Assembly: GCF_000025305.1 (NCBI RefSeq)
Contig: NC_013740.1
Span: forward strand, 496,001 to 560,000
DNA length: 64,000 nucleotides
DNA from: Acidaminococcus fermentans DSM 20731
GTDB lineage: Bacteria > Bacillota > Negativicutes > Acidaminococcales > Acidaminococcaceae
Reading direction: 5' to 3'
Shown: one piece after another, positions 8,721 to 17,562 of the stretch
How positions within the stretch are numbered: position 1 is the stretch's first letter
How the letters are laid out: each line of letters opens with the position of its first letter
Made by a program: the position numbers and the translations under genes
Notes under the pieces: model-generated
Databases searched by the model: none
The model's input: the letters and a program-made list of their open reading frames with translations, nothing else
What the model was told of the DNA's origin: nothing

Positions 8721-9792
8721 ACCACTGGAGGCCCAGCTGGCCCCGGCGGCCCGCCTGCTGCAGCAGGGGGAAGTGGTGGCCTTCCCCACGGAGACGGTGT
8801 ACGGTCTGGGGGCGGACGGCCTGAACGGGGAGGCCTGCCGGAAGATCTTTGCCGCCAAGGGACGGCCGGCGGACAATCCGCTGATCCTCCACATCAGTGA
8901 AAAGGAAGAAATCCTGCCTCTCACTTCTGGTCTTTCTCCCATGGCGGAAAAACTCATGGAAGCCTTCTGGCCCGGTCCTATGACCCTGATTGTGCCCAAG
9001 TCGGACCGGATCCCGGAGGTGGTCACCGCCGGACAGGAAACGGTGGCGGTCCGGTTCCCCAGCAATCCGGTGGCCCGGGCGCTGATCCGGCTCACCGGAC
9101 GGCCTCTGGCGGCTCCCTCCGCCAACAAATCCGGGAAGCCCAGCCCCACCAACGCCCAGGATGTGCTCCAGGACATGGACGGTATCATCGGCGGCGTGGT
9201 GGACGGCGGTGCCTGTGACATCGGGGTGGAAAGCACCATCATCGATACCACCGGGACGGTGCCGGTGATCCTCCGTCCAGGGGGCATCACCGAAGAGATG
9301 ATCCAGGAGGTCATGGGAGAAGTGGAACTGGATCCGGGACTGGTGCGGCCGGACCAGAAACCCAAAGCGCCGGGCATGAAGTACCGGCATTATGCCCCCA
9401 AGGCTCCCATGGTGCTCATTGAAGGACCGGAAGCCGGCCTGGGTGTGATCCGGGCGGCCATCATGGCGGAAGCCTGGGGCCTGAAAGTGGGGGTGCTGGC
9501 CCTGGATGAAACGGTCGGGCATCTGCCCCATGCCGCCCATCTGGTAATCTGCAACGCCGGAAAGGATCTGGGGGACCTGGCGGAGAACCTGTACACGGAA
9601 CTCCGGGAATTCGACCGGCAGCAGGTGGACATCATCCTGGGAGAAGGGGTGTCCACCCGGGGACTGGGCCTGGCCATCATGAACCGGATGCGGAAAAGTG
9701 CCGGCCACAACATCCTGGTCTACGACCGGGGCCTGTTCCGGAAAAAAAGCGGCCAGGTGCCGGAGTTCCTGCAGGGAATGGTAATAGAGTAA
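8686..9792 (+). CDS. Threonylcarbamoyl-AMP synthase, Sua5 type
   Basis: A 368-residue Sua5/YrdC/YwlC protein that makes threonylcarbamoyl-AMP from threonine, bicarbonate and ATP for the t6A modification of tRNA. The N-terminal YrdC domain is recognised from VVAFPTETVYGLGADG, FAAKGRPADNPL and SANKSGKPSPT. About 130 further residues form the C-terminal Sua5 domain, so this is the long two-domain form. The start ATG 8686 lies inside the end of prmC after AAGGGGGT; a start further upstream is less likely. Confidence 0.94.
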   Translation: METQYWKLKDDEPLEAQLAPAARLLQQGEVVAFPTETVYGLGADGLNGEACRKIFAAKGRPADNPLILHISEKEEILPLTSGLSPMAEKLMEAFWPGPMTLIVPKSDRIPEVVTAGQETVAVRFPSNPVARALIRLTGRPLAAPSANKSGKPSPTNAQDVLQDMDGIIGGVVDGGACDIGVESTIIDTTGTVPVILRPGGITEEMIQEVMGEVELDPGLVRPDQKPKAPGMKYRHYAPKAPMVLIEGPEAGLGVIRAAIMAEAWGLKVGVLALDETVGHLPHAAHLVICNAGKDLGDLAENLYTELREFDRQQVDIILGEGVSTRGLGLAIMNRMRKSAGHNILVYDRGLFRKKSGQVPEFLQGMVIE

Positions 9793-9859
9793 CAGGTGTG
9801 TTACAATAAATACGATATGCGGAGACCGCATGGTACTTTGATACAGGGAGGCAAAACTT

Positions 9860-10297
9860 ATGAAAATCATGATCGGCTGTGATCACGGCGGTTTTGAATT
9901 GAAGGAAGTTTTGAAGAAATATCTGGCGGACAAGGGGTATGAAGTGGAAGACGCGGGAGCCTATACCCCGGACCGGGTGGATTATCCGGACTATGCCAAA
10001 AAAGTGGGAGAAGCGGTGGCTGCCGGCAAGGCGGACCAGGGCATCCTGATCTGCGGCACCGGCCTGGGCATGTCCATTGCCGCCAACAAGATCCACGGCA
10101 TCCGGGCAGCGGTCTGCGGAGACTGCTACAGCGCGGAAAAAGCCCGTGAACACAACAACGCCAACATCCTGTGCCTGGGGGCACGGGTGCTGGGCACCGG
10201 CCTGGCGGAACAGATCGTGGATGCCTATCTGGGAGCTTCTTTCCTGGGCAGCTACCATACCCAGCGGGTCCAGAAGATCATGGACTTGGAGAAATAA
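9860..10297 (+). CDS. rpiB: Ribose-5-phosphate isomerase B
   Basis: RpiB, 145 residues, interconverts ribose 5-phosphate and ribulose 5-phosphate. The family signature GCDHGGFELKE at the N-terminus and the phosphate-binding, active-site segment ILICGTGLGMSIAANK are present. The start follows GGGAGG. With the transketolase at 49 kb it would provide non-oxidative pentose phosphate interconversion. The neighbouring gene order (sua5, rpiB, ywlG, glyA, upp) matches the ywlC-to-upp region of Bacillus. Confidence 0.95.
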   Translation: MKIMIGCDHGGFELKEVLKKYLADKGYEVEDAGAYTPDRVDYPDYAKKVGEAVAAGKADQGILICGTGLGMSIAANKIHGIRAAVCGDCYSAEKAREHNNANILCLGARVLGTGLAEQIVDAYLGASFLGSYHTQRVQKIMDLEK

Positions 10298-10306
10298 GGT
10301 GATGGC

Positions 10307-10849
10307 ATGAATCTGGAAGCCCTTGCACAGGAAATCGAAGAAGACGCGGAAGAACTGATCAGTGTGGCCAAGGGAAAATCCGGCCAGGTCCTGGTGGTGG
10401 GCTGCAGCAGCAGCGAGGTGCTGGGGAACAAAATCGGCACCGGCGGCTCCATGAAAGTGGCTAAGGTGCTGTACACCACCCTGCGGAAAGTGTGCCGGAA
10501 ACACAAGATGATCCTGGCCGCCCAGTGCTGTGAGCATCTGAACCGGGCCCTGGTGGTGGACCAGAAAGCCATGGAAAAATTCGGCTGGCAGCAGGTGACG
10601 GTCCGTCCCATCGAGCATGCCGGCGGCGCTTTTGCCGCCACTGCGTACAATGAACTGAAGAATCCGGTGGTGGTGGAAGAAATCCAGGCGGATATGGGAC
10701 TGGATATCGGCCAGACACTGATCGGCATGCACCTGAAGCGGGTGGCGGTGCCGGTGCGCCTTTCCCGGAAGAAACTGGGCAATGCGGTGCTGACGGCAGC
10801 ACGGACCCGTCCGCCTCTCATCGGTGGGGAACGGGCTGTCTACAAATAA
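10307..10849 (+). CDS. UPF0340 family protein (YwlG-like)
   Basis: A 180-residue protein of the UPF0340/TIGR01440 family. Family features include [16 protein letters not shown] near residue 27 and CEHLNRALV near residue 82. The biochemical function is not known. It sits between rpiB and glyA as in Bacillus, where the homologue is ywlG. An ATG five bases upstream reads only three codons, so the start is ATG 10307, nine bases after the rpiB stop. Confidence 0.9.
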   Translation: MNLEALAQEIEEDAEELISVAKGKSGQVLVVGCSSSEVLGNKIGTGGSMKVAKVLYTTLRKVCRKHKMILAAQCCEHLNRALVVDQKAMEKFGWQQVTVRPIEHAGGAFAATAYNELKNPVVVEEIQADMGLDIGQTLIGMHLKRVAVPVRLSRKKLGNAVLTAARTRPPLIGGERAVYK

Positions 10850-10902
10850 AACGGAGGGCCCCGGCCCGTTCCGTACCTATCCAACAAGGAGGAAGAAACG
10901 AG

Positions 10903-12150
10903 ATGAACAACCAGGAACTGCGTCAGGCAGATCCTCAGATTGCCGCCGCAATCGGAGATGAATTGGGCAGACAGCGGCACAAGATCGAGCTGATTGCTTC
11001 GGAAAACTTCGTATCTCCCGCGGTGATGGAAGCCATGGGCACGGTCCTCACCAACAAGTATGCGGAAGGGTATCCCGGCCACCGGTATTATGGGGGCTGC
11101 GAATTCGTGGACAAGGTGGAAGAACTGGCCCGGCAGAGAGCCTGTGAGCTGTTCGGTGCGGAACATGCCAATGTGCAGCCCCACTGCGGTGCCAATGCCA
11201 ATCTGGCGGCGTTCTTTGCCTTTGTCCAGCCGGGAGATACGGTGATGGGCATGAACCTGTCTGAAGGGGGCCATCTGTCCCACGGATCCCCGGTGAATAT
11301 TTCCGGGAAATATTTCCACATCGTCCCGTATGGGGTGGATCCGGAAACGGAACGGATCGATTATGACAAACTGGAAAAGACCGCGGAAGAATGCCGGCCC
11401 AAAATGATCATCGGCGGGGCCAGCGCCTATCCCCGGATTATCGACTTTGAACGGATGGCGGCCATTGCCCACAAAGTGGGAGCCTTCCTGATGATCGATA
11501 TGGCTCACATTGCCGGTCTGGTGGCAGCCGGGCTCCATCCCAGTCCGGTTCCCTATGCGGACGTGGTGACCACCACCACCCACAAGACCCTCCGGGGACC
11601 CCGGGGCGGCATGATCCTGTGCCCGGAAAAATACGCCAAACAGATCGACAAGGCAGTATTCCCCGGCACCCAGGGCGGTCCCCTGATGCACATCATCGCT
11701 GCCAAGGCGGTGGCGCTGGGTGAAGCTCTGAAACCGGAATTCAGGGATTACCAGAAACAGATCATCAAAAATGCGGCGGCCATGGCGGATGAGCTGACCA
11801 GACAGGACCTGCGGCTGGTTTCCGGCGGCACGGACAACCACCTGGTGCTGGTGGATACCCGGTCCAAGAACCTGACCGGCAAGGATGCGGAACATATGCT
11901 GGATGCCATCGGCATCACCTGCAACAAGAACACCATCCCCAATGATCCGGCCAGTCCCTTTGTGACCAGCGGCATCCGTCTGGGTGCACCGGCTGCCACC
12001 ACCCGGGGATTCCTGGAAGAGGACTTCCGGGAAGTGGCCCGGATCATCGGCCTGGTGCTGAGCAATCCCGGGAAAGAAGAAGCCCAGAAGGAAGCGGCTG
12101 CCCGGGTGGCCGTCCTGTGCGACAAACATCCTCTCTATCCGAATCTGTAA
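10903..12150 (+). CDS. glyA: Serine hydroxymethyltransferase
   Basis: SHMT, 415 residues, a PLP enzyme that converts serine and tetrahydrofolate to glycine and methylene-tetrahydrofolate. The N-terminal motif [16 protein letters not shown], the [13 protein letters not shown] segment and the PLP-lysine motif [14 protein letters not shown] are all present. The start follows AAGGAGGAAG. A GC-rich hairpin lies in the 53-base gap upstream but has no T-tract. The enzyme adds a second route from serine next to the serine dehydratase. Confidence 0.97.
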   Translation: MNNQELRQADPQIAAAIGDELGRQRHKIELIASENFVSPAVMEAMGTVLTNKYAEGYPGHRYYGGCEFVDKVEELARQRACELFGAEHANVQPHCGANANLAAFFAFVQPGDTVMGMNLSEGGHLSHGSPVNISGKYFHIVPYGVDPETERIDYDKLEKTAEECRPKMIIGGASAYPRIIDFERMAAIAHKVGAFLMIDMAHIAGLVAAGLHPSPVPYADVVTTTTHKTLRGPRGGMILCPEKYAKQIDKAVFPGTQGGPLMHIIAAKAVALGEALKPEFRDYQKQIIKNAAAMADELTRQDLRLVSGGTDNHLVLVDTRSKNLTGKDAEHMLDAIGITCNKNTIPNDPASPFVTSGIRLGAPAATTRGFLEEDFREVARIIGLVLSNPGKEEAQKEAAARVAVLCDKHPLYPNL

Positions 12151-12172
12151 TTGGGAAAGGAGCCTGAAATCC

Positions 12173-12799
12173 ATGCAAATCCATGTTGTGAACCATCCTC
12201 TGATCAAAGAAAAGATGACCCATTTGCGGGATAAAAAAACAGCTCCCCGGAACTTCCGGCGGCTGCTGGATGAAATTGCCCAGCTGTTGCTGTTTGAAGT
12301 GACCCGGGATTTGCCCATCCGGGAAGTGCCGGTGACCACACCCATTGCGGAAACCACCGGCTATGCCCTGGATATCAGCGGCATTACCGTAGTGCCCATC
12401 CTCCGGGCCGGGCTGGGCTTCCTGGACGCGGTGCTGGACCTGATCCCGGAAGCACGGGTGGGTCATATCGGCCTGACCCGGGATGAGGAAACCCTGGAAC
12501 CCATCAAATATTACTGCAAGATCCCCAAGGACAAGGATGCGGAAATCATCCTTATCGATCCCATGCTGGCCACCGGCGGCAGTGCGGCAGCAGCCCTGAC
12601 CATGCTGAAGGAAGAAGGATACAAACACTTCCGGTTCATGTGTCTGGTGGCCGCTCCGGAAGGGGTGGAACTGGTGAACCGGGAACATCCGGATGTTCCC
12701 ATCTACACTGCAGCCCTGGATGACCATCTCAACGAGCACGGATACATCGTACCGGGCCTGGGAGATGCCGGGGACCGGGTGTTCGGGACGGTGGAATAA
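12173..12799 (+). CDS. upp: Uracil phosphoribosyltransferase
   Basis: Upp, 208 residues, salvages uracil to UMP with PRPP. The PRPP-binding loop is seen in LIDPMLATGGSAAAAL, and the uracil-binding C-terminus in YIVPGLGDAGDR. The family length is normal. It follows glyA by 22 bases with AAAGGAG upstream, and the pyrimidine enzyme dCMP deaminase follows four bases later, so nucleotide salvage genes are grouped. Confidence 0.96.
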   Translation: MQIHVVNHPLIKEKMTHLRDKKTAPRNFRRLLDEIAQLLLFEVTRDLPIREVPVTTPIAETTGYALDISGITVVPILRAGLGFLDAVLDLIPEARVGHIGLTRDEETLEPIKYYCKIPKDKDAEIILIDPMLATGGSAAAALTMLKEEGYKHFRFMCLVAAPEGVELVNREHPDVPIYTAALDDHLNEHGYIVPGLGDAGDRVFGTVE

Positions 12800-12802
12800 G
12801 CC

Positions 12803-13255
12803 ATGGAAAGACCTGACTGGGACAGTTATTTCATGGAAATCGCAGAAGTGGTTTCCAAGCGGTCCACCTGCCTGCGGAGAAAGGTGGGAGCCGTACTGGT
12901 GAAGGACAGGCAGATCCTGGCCACCGGGTACAACGGGACCCCTAAGGGGCTGCCCCATTGTGAACAGGTGGGCTGCCTGCGGGAGAAGCTCCATGTGCCC
13001 AGCGGACAGAACCACGAACTGTGCCGGGGCATCCATGCGGAGCAGAATGCGGTGATCCAGGCGGCGGTGAACGGGGTATCCACCCTGGGGGCCACGCTGT
13101 ACTGCACCCATCAGCCCTGTGTGGTATGTTCCAAGATCCTGATCAACGCCGGCATCAAGCGGATCGTCTACGCCAATCCCTATCCGGACAAACTGGCGCA
13201 GGAAATGCTCCACGCGGATACGTCCCTGGAGCTGGAAGAGTTTCATAAGAAGTGA
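12803..13255 (+). CDS. Deoxycytidylate (dCMP) deaminase, ComEB-like
   Basis: A 150-residue zinc-dependent dCMP/cytidine deaminase-family enzyme, expected to convert dCMP to dUMP for thymidylate synthesis. The zinc and catalytic motifs are HAEQNA and QPCVVCSK, separated by about 25 residues as usual. In Firmicutes the homologue is often called ComEB, but the competence name does not imply a DNA-uptake role. It is the last gene of the rpmE block and is followed at once by a strong terminator. Confidence 0.93.
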   Translation: MERPDWDSYFMEIAEVVSKRSTCLRRKVGAVLVKDRQILATGYNGTPKGLPHCEQVGCLREKLHVPSGQNHELCRGIHAEQNAVIQAAVNGVSTLGATLYCTHQPCVVCSKILINAGIKRIVYANPYPDKLAQEMLHADTSLELEEFHKK

Positions 13256-13302
13256 AAAAGGGGATGTTGCACATATATTTTTCATGTGCAACATCCCTTT
13301 TT
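13256..13302. terminator. Bidirectional terminator
   Basis: A long stem, AAAGGGATGTTGCACAT paired with ATGTGCAACATCCCTTT, with A- and T-runs on the flanks. It separates the convergent dCMP deaminase (+) and FliB-like (-) genes. Confidence 0.92.
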
Positions 13303-13306
13303 GCTG

Positions 13307-14179
13307 TCAGGTCTGCTGCGACAGCAGCAGACCTACATTCTCCGTATCATATTCAATCTGTTCGGACCAGCGGCGGGCGGCTTCCAGAGGATCCCCGGTG
13401 CGGGCGGCCTGGAGCAGGATGAACCGGGTGCTGTCCAGGGCGTACCGGGCCAGGAGCTCCATGCCGTATGGTTCTTCCTGATCCAGCTGCCGGTAGAAGA
13501 TGAACTGGTACAGCCGGTCGAAAAAGGCCAGAGACGTTTTTTCCGTATAGGCCCGGTACCGGTCCAGAGCGGCCGGGAGATTTTCCCGGATGGCCGCCAG
13601 GTCCTTTGTCCAGGCAGCGTCAATGGGTTCCGTGGCTCCCAGGTCCCGGATGATCCGTTTCAGTTCCTCCAGGGTCAGATCCGGGGCAAAATGGAGGCTG
13701 TCTTCCGGCAGGGCTTCCAGTCCCATTTCTTCCAGCAGCTCCGGAAAGGTAAACGATTCCCCGGTTTCTTCCTGGGTGAAGTGGAGAGGGCCGGGGAGGG
13801 CGGACAGAATCTCGCAGGTCTTTTCACAGCACAGACCGGTGCCGCAGAGAATGTATTCATACACGTAGGTGAAGAACCGGGGATGGACGGTGCAGATGTC
13901 ACAGAGGGCGTCTTCTCCCTGTTCTTTGATTACCCGGCAGAGACCGTCAGGATCCAGCAGGTAACAGTACCCCTCCGGATTCAGCCGGAAGTGCCAGGTA
14001 CCGTCTTTTTCCCGGACCATGGCCCGGCGCAGATCGTCTCCCAGTTTTCCCGGCAGCTGACTGTAGTACGCCGCCGTATCTTCATCGATGTCGATTTCCC
14101 ACACCTGGCAGCAAGTGTGGCGGCAGGCTCCTCCTTTGCAGGAAAAATCGTTGAACCCTTCCGGGATGATGGAAATCAT
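13307..14179 (-). CDS. FliB-like lysine N-methylase family protein (cysteine-cluster protein)
   Basis: A 290-residue protein of the type annotated as flagellin lysine-N-methylase (FliB). The N-terminus has a cysteine cluster (C14, C19, C23, C24 in CKGGACRHTCC), followed by further clusters (ALCDICTVHPRFF and CGTGLCCEKTC), as expected for an Fe-S or metal-binding enzyme. No flagellar gene is seen in the window, so the substrate may be another protein. The start ATG 14179 follows AAGGAGG. It is divergent from a radical SAM gene with only 158 bases between them, and the two may be functionally linked. Family assignment is fairly sure; function is not. Confidence 0.75.
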   Translation of the reverse strand: MISIIPEGFNDFSCKGGACRHTCCQVWEIDIDEDTAAYYSQLPGKLGDDLRRAMVREKDGTWHFRLNPEGYCYLLDPDGLCRVIKEQGEDALCDICTVHPRFFTYVYEYILCGTGLCCEKTCEILSALPGPLHFTQEETGESFTFPELLEEMGLEALPEDSLHFAPDLTLEELKRIIRDLGATEPIDAAWTKDLAAIRENLPAALDRYRAYTEKTSLAFFDRLYQFIFYRQLDQEEPYGMELLARYALDSTRFILLQAARTGDPLEAARRWSEQIEYDTENVGLLLSQQT

Positions 14180-14204
14180 GGAAATGCCTCCTTTTCATGG
14201 TTTT

Positions 14205-14213
14205 ATTATACCA
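14205..14213 (-). promoter_or_regulatory. Extended -10 promoter of the FliB-like gene
   Basis: On the minus strand TGGTATAAT, 26 bases upstream of the start codon, with only a weak -35. Confidence 0.5.
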
Positions 14214-14233
14214 TGGAAGTTCTTCTGAAAAAA

Positions 14234-14263
14234 TTGGAACACTTTCACGGTTTATGGTAAAAT
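14234..14263 (+). promoter_or_regulatory. Promoter of the radical SAM gene
   Basis: TTGGAA (14234-14239), 18-base spacer, TAAAAT (14258-14263). It is divergent from the FliB-like promoter. Confidence 0.55.
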
Positions 14264-14337
14264 ATAAGCTAGATTCGTATGTAAAGTTTGCCTTCGGTCC
14301 CCGGTGGGGCCGGAATAGAAGTTCGAGGGGATTGACC

Positions 14338-15318
14338 ATGATCAAGAGAGAAAAAACCGCAGTGGAAGCAGCCGTCCATCCGTACAAGACCCGCAGCGGC
14401 GGGGCCACGGTGACCGTTTTCGTGCCGTATGACTGCCGGAACCACTGCCCGTTCTGTGTGAATAAAGAAGAATATGCGGATATGACGGGGTTTTCCCTGG
14501 AAGCCATTTGCCAGAGCATCCGGAAAATGGATGCCCTGACTCCCTACTGTGATTTCGTTTTCACGGGCGGGGAACCGCTGGCCAACCTGAAAAGCCTCCA
14601 GGCGATGCTGGACCAGGTGTCCGATACCCACAAGGTGTACATCAACACCACCCTGCCGGTGAGCCGGGAACAGAGTGAAGAGGAAGTCCTGGCTTTCCTG
14701 AAAAAAAATGCGGGGAAAATCACCTGTCTGAACATTTCCCGGCACATGCAGCATTATGTGGAAGAGTCCAACGACCAGATGCTGGCCCGTCTGCCGGTCC
14801 GGTTCCGGATCAACTGCGTGCTGTACAAAAAGTATCCCAAGGATCAGCTGATTCCCTTTATGGAACGGTTCCGGAAGGTCCATGCCCCTTCCATCCAGTT
14901 CCGGTTCGACTATACGGAAACCACGCCGGAAAACCTGTATGACGAGCCTCATGACCAGATCCTCCGGGATCTGAAGCAGGTGGCCTGCTATACGGGACTG
15001 GACGGCTGCCGGATGCGCTGCGGTTTCCATTTCCGTTACAAGGATCTGGAACTGGTGTACCACAAGACCCTGCCCTACAGCACCATTGTGGAAAAGGATC
15101 CGGAGGATGGGAAGACCTATGCCATCCTGTACGATATCCTGATCAAACAGAACGGCCGGATCGATTCTGACTGGGATGGGACGGTGATGGATGTGGACGC
15201 CTATGCCCACTGCAAATTCGAACCGTACGACCTGAAATGGCTGGAACGGGTACCGGCCCGTCAGGTGGAGGAAGAAGAAGAAGCCCTGCTGGGTGCGGAA
15301 CCCTGCACGGCGGTGTGA
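14338..15318 (+). CDS. Radical SAM protein, unknown substrate
   Basis: A 326-residue radical SAM enzyme. The [4Fe-4S] cluster motif CxxxCxxC is CRNHCPFC at residues 33-40, followed by the glycine-rich SAM-binding stretch FVFTGGEPLANLKS. Other cysteines occur near GLDGCRMRCGF, but I see no SPASM-type C-terminal cluster. The start ATG 14338 follows GAGGGG; an earlier frame start at 14197 would overlap the promoter. The gene appears to be a single-gene unit, divergent from the FliB-like methylase and ending at a terminator. The reaction cannot be told from the sequence. Confidence 0.85.
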   Translation: MIKREKTAVEAAVHPYKTRSGGATVTVFVPYDCRNHCPFCVNKEEYADMTGFSLEAICQSIRKMDALTPYCDFVFTGGEPLANLKSLQAMLDQVSDTHKVYINTTLPVSREQSEEEVLAFLKKNAGKITCLNISRHMQHYVEESNDQMLARLPVRFRINCVLYKKYPKDQLIPFMERFRKVHAPSIQFRFDYTETTPENLYDEPHDQILRDLKQVACYTGLDGCRMRCGFHFRYKDLELVYHKTLPYSTIVEKDPEDGKTYAILYDILIKQNGRIDSDWDGTVMDVDAYAHCKFEPYDLKWLERVPARQVEEEEEALLGAEPCTAV

Positions 15319-15321
15319 AGG

Positions 15322-15352
15322 AAAGGGGGTGTTGCCTTGCAGCACCCCCTTT
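15322..15352 (+). terminator. Terminator after the radical SAM gene
   Basis: AAAGGGGGTGTTGC, loop CTT, GCAGCACCCCCTTT. The hairpin also carries the -35 box of the following promoter. Confidence 0.8.
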
Positions 15353-15360
15353 GTTATAAT
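15332..15360 (+). promoter_or_regulatory. Promoter of the chorismate mutase gene, inside the terminator
   Basis: TTGCCT (15332-15337), 17-base spacer, TATAAT (15355-15360). The -35 lies in the stem and loop of the preceding terminator. Confidence 0.6.
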
Positions 15361-15401
15361 GGGAAAAAATCCAGAAGCAGGGTAGGAAAGGAAGAATTGT
15401 T

Positions 15402-15968
15402 ATGAAACTTGATCAGGTTCGTGAAAAAATCGATGCCATCGACCCCCAGATCCGTTCTCTTCTCATGGAACGGCTGGACTGCTCCAAAATGGTGGCGGAA
15501 GCCAAGCAGGAAGCCGGGGAAATCAATATTTACCGGGCGGACCGGGAACAGGCCATCCTGAAAAAACTGTCCCAGGGAGTCCCGGAAGACCGGCTGCCGG
15601 AATATCTGGCGGTGGTGCGGAAAATCATGGAGACCAGCCGGATGTACCAGTATGGCATGCTCTTTGACTGGAATCCCCAGCTGTTTGCCAAACTGGCCGA
15701 AAACATTGAAATCCGGCCCGGAGGCACCCGGGTGGTGGTCCGGCTCACCCGTCCGGATCAGCCCAACGCCATGAGCAGCATCCTGAACATGGTGGGAGAT
15801 TACGGATACAATATGCAGTACATGGAACTGCTCCATTTCAACAAACCGGAAAAGACCGTGACCTTTGATCTGACCATCCTGGGAGATCTCAGCGAAACCA
15901 ACATGCAGAAGCTCATGTTCCAGCTGTCCAAGGAAAGTCAGGATTTCCAGATTCTGAAGAACGAATAA
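15402..15968 (+). CDS. Chorismate mutase (AroQ type) with a C-terminal regulatory-like domain
   Basis: A 188-residue protein. The first 90 residues form an AroQ-type chorismate mutase domain, with the active-site-like residues R7, R24, K35, R48 and E49 in the expected pattern. The remaining 95 residues (TRVVVRLTRPDQPNAMSSIL and on) resemble an ACT domain, suggesting feedback control by an aromatic amino acid, but no prephenate dehydratase domain lies between them. It converts chorismate to prephenate for phenylalanine and tyrosine synthesis. No other aromatic pathway gene is adjacent; an SLC13 permease follows nine bases later. Confidence 0.82.
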   Translation: MKLDQVREKIDAIDPQIRSLLMERLDCSKMVAEAKQEAGEINIYRADREQAILKKLSQGVPEDRLPEYLAVVRKIMETSRMYQYGMLFDWNPQLFAKLAENIEIRPGGTRVVVRLTRPDQPNAMSSILNMVGDYGYNMQYMELLHFNKPEKTVTFDLTILGDLSETNMQKLMFQLSKESQDFQILKNE

Positions 15969-15977
15969 GAGGCTGCC

Positions 15978-17435
15978 ATGACAAAATCACAAAAAGACAT
16001 ATTCTGGCTGGCAGCTTCTCTGGCTGCGGGTTTCGCCGTCCGCTTCCTGCCGGCTCCGGCGCCCCTGACCCAGGAAGGGCTGGCTGTTCTGGGGATTTTC
16101 CTTACTTCCCTGATGATGTGGATCACCATTTCCATTGACTGGCCCAGCCTGATCACTGTGTTCCTGCTGGGTTTCCTGCCCCATTTCGGATTTGGGAACA
16201 CCCTGAAGGGAACCTTTGGGAACACCACGGTGGCCTTTCTGCTGTTCACCTTTATGCTGGTGTATCCCCTCTCCCAGACACATTTCGTCCGGCGCTGCAC
16301 GGTGACCTTCATCACCAACGCCATTGCCCGGCGGGGGCCCTGGTCCTTTGTGGCCTTCCTGTTCTTTGCCGTCACCTTCATGGGGCTGTTCATTTCGCCC
16401 TCCGTGCTGTTTGTGGCCTTCATGCCCTTCCTGGAAGATATTTTCCAGGTGCTGGGGCTGAAGAAGGGGAGTCCTTCCGCCAACATGATCATGCTGGGGA
16501 CGGCCTTCTGCATCAGCCTGTCCTCCGGGATGACCGCCATCGGCCATGTGTGGCCCACCATGGCCATGGGGTACTATACGGCGGCCACCGGCCGGGATGT
16601 GAACCAGTTCCAGTACATGGCCATGGGGATCCCCACCGGGGTGCTCCTGGTGGTCCTGCTGCTGCTGGTATTCAAATTCCTGTTCCGTCCGGCGGATATC
16701 CACGCCATCGATCCCCAGAAGGCAATGGGGCTCCGGGGAACGGTGCCCCGGGCGGACAGCCGGGAAAAGATCATCCTGGGGACCATGGCCCTGACGGTCC
16801 TGCTGTGGGTGGGGCCCAGTCTGGTGAAGGGCTGGAATCCCGGCCTTTACAAGAGCATCAGCAGCCTGACCACGGCCATGCCTCCCCTTCTGGGCTGCAT
16901 CATCCTGTTCATTGCCCGTCATGAGGGGAAACCCATCATGAATTTTAAAGAAGTGATGACCAAGGGAGTGCTGTGGGCTTCCATCGTGATGACCGGGGCG
17001 GCCACCATGCTGGGTTCCGCCCTGACCCACAATGAAATGGGCATCAAGGCCTGGCTCAGCGGCATGCTGGCTCCCGTGGCCAGCGGGCTGCCCGTACTGG
17101 GATTGATCCTGTTTTTCTTTGCCTGGTGCGTGCTGGAGACCAACTTCTCTTCCAACATCGTCACCACCACCGTGGTCAGCGCCGTGGCCCTGTCCGTGTG
17201 CCAGGCCCTGCCGGCAGGAGTGATTTCCGTGGGAGCGGTGGTCTGCCTGATCGGCTTCGGGGCCGGTATCTGCAACATGACCCCGGCGGGCCAGTCCACC
17301 ATCAATACGGTGGCCATCGGGTCCGGCTGGACCACAGCCCGGGATATGTTCGTCTGGGGCGGTATCTTCGCCCTGCTGGCCATCCTGGCCATGACCTTCG
17401 TGGGCTATCCCATCGGGAGCGTGATTTTGGGGTAG
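15978..17435 (+). CDS. SLC13/DASS family anion permease
   Basis: A 485-residue integral membrane protein with about 11-12 predicted helices, of the divalent anion:sodium symporter type (SLC13, sodium:dicarboxylate or sulfate). The family-like segments SPSVLFVAFMPFLEDIF and NFSSNIVTTTVVSAVALSVC (the second resembling the conserved asparagine-serine motif) are present. It lies nine bases after the chorismate mutase gene and likely shares its transcript. A dicarboxylate substrate would fit an amino-acid fermenter, but the sequence alone does not settle this. Confidence 0.85.
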   Translation: MTKSQKDIFWLAASLAAGFAVRFLPAPAPLTQEGLAVLGIFLTSLMMWITISIDWPSLITVFLLGFLPHFGFGNTLKGTFGNTTVAFLLFTFMLVYPLSQTHFVRRCTVTFITNAIARRGPWSFVAFLFFAVTFMGLFISPSVLFVAFMPFLEDIFQVLGLKKGSPSANMIMLGTAFCISLSSGMTAIGHVWPTMAMGYYTAATGRDVNQFQYMAMGIPTGVLLVVLLLLVFKFLFRPADIHAIDPQKAMGLRGTVPRADSREKIILGTMALTVLLWVGPSLVKGWNPGLYKSISSLTTAMPPLLGCIILFIARHEGKPIMNFKEVMTKGVLWASIVMTGAATMLGSALTHNEMGIKAWLSGMLAPVASGLPVLGLILFFFAWCVLETNFSSNIVTTTVVSAVALSVCQALPAGVISVGAVVCLIGFGAGICNMTPAGQSTINTVAIGSGWTTARDMFVWGGIFALLAILAMTFVGYPIGSVILG

Positions 17436-17447
17436 GGGTTGTATTTT

Positions 17448-17468
17448 GTCAACGGTCAGCTGTCAGCA
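17448..17468 (+). repeat. Heptad repeat, family A (three units)
   Basis: Three 7-bp units in register: GTCAACG, GTCAGCT, GTCAGCA. They lie between the SLC13 stop and the next terminator. Confidence 0.7.
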
Positions 17469-17481
17469 GCCGGCTGACAGA

Positions 17482-17517
17482 ACAAAGGGGGTGCTGCACG
17501 TGCCGCACTCCCTTTGT
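17482..17517 (+). terminator. Terminator after the SLC13 permease
   Basis: ACAAAGGGGGTGCTGC and GCCGCACTCCCTTTGT form a long imperfect stem with a four-base loop. Confidence 0.75.
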
Positions 17518-17519
17518 TC

Positions 17520-17528
17520 TGCTATAAT
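17520..17528 (+). promoter_or_regulatory. Extended -10 promoter of the zinc-ribbon gene
   Basis: TGCTATAAT directly follows the terminator; any -35 box would have to lie in the terminator stem. Confidence 0.5.
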
Positions 17529-17562
17529 AAACAGGAAAGCAAATGACAGGAGGTCGGGAACG

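Noticed and set aside
10850-10902. Glycine riboswitch or terminator before glyA
   Set aside because: Only a short GC-rich hairpin without a T-tract is present, and the gap is too short for a glycine riboswitch.
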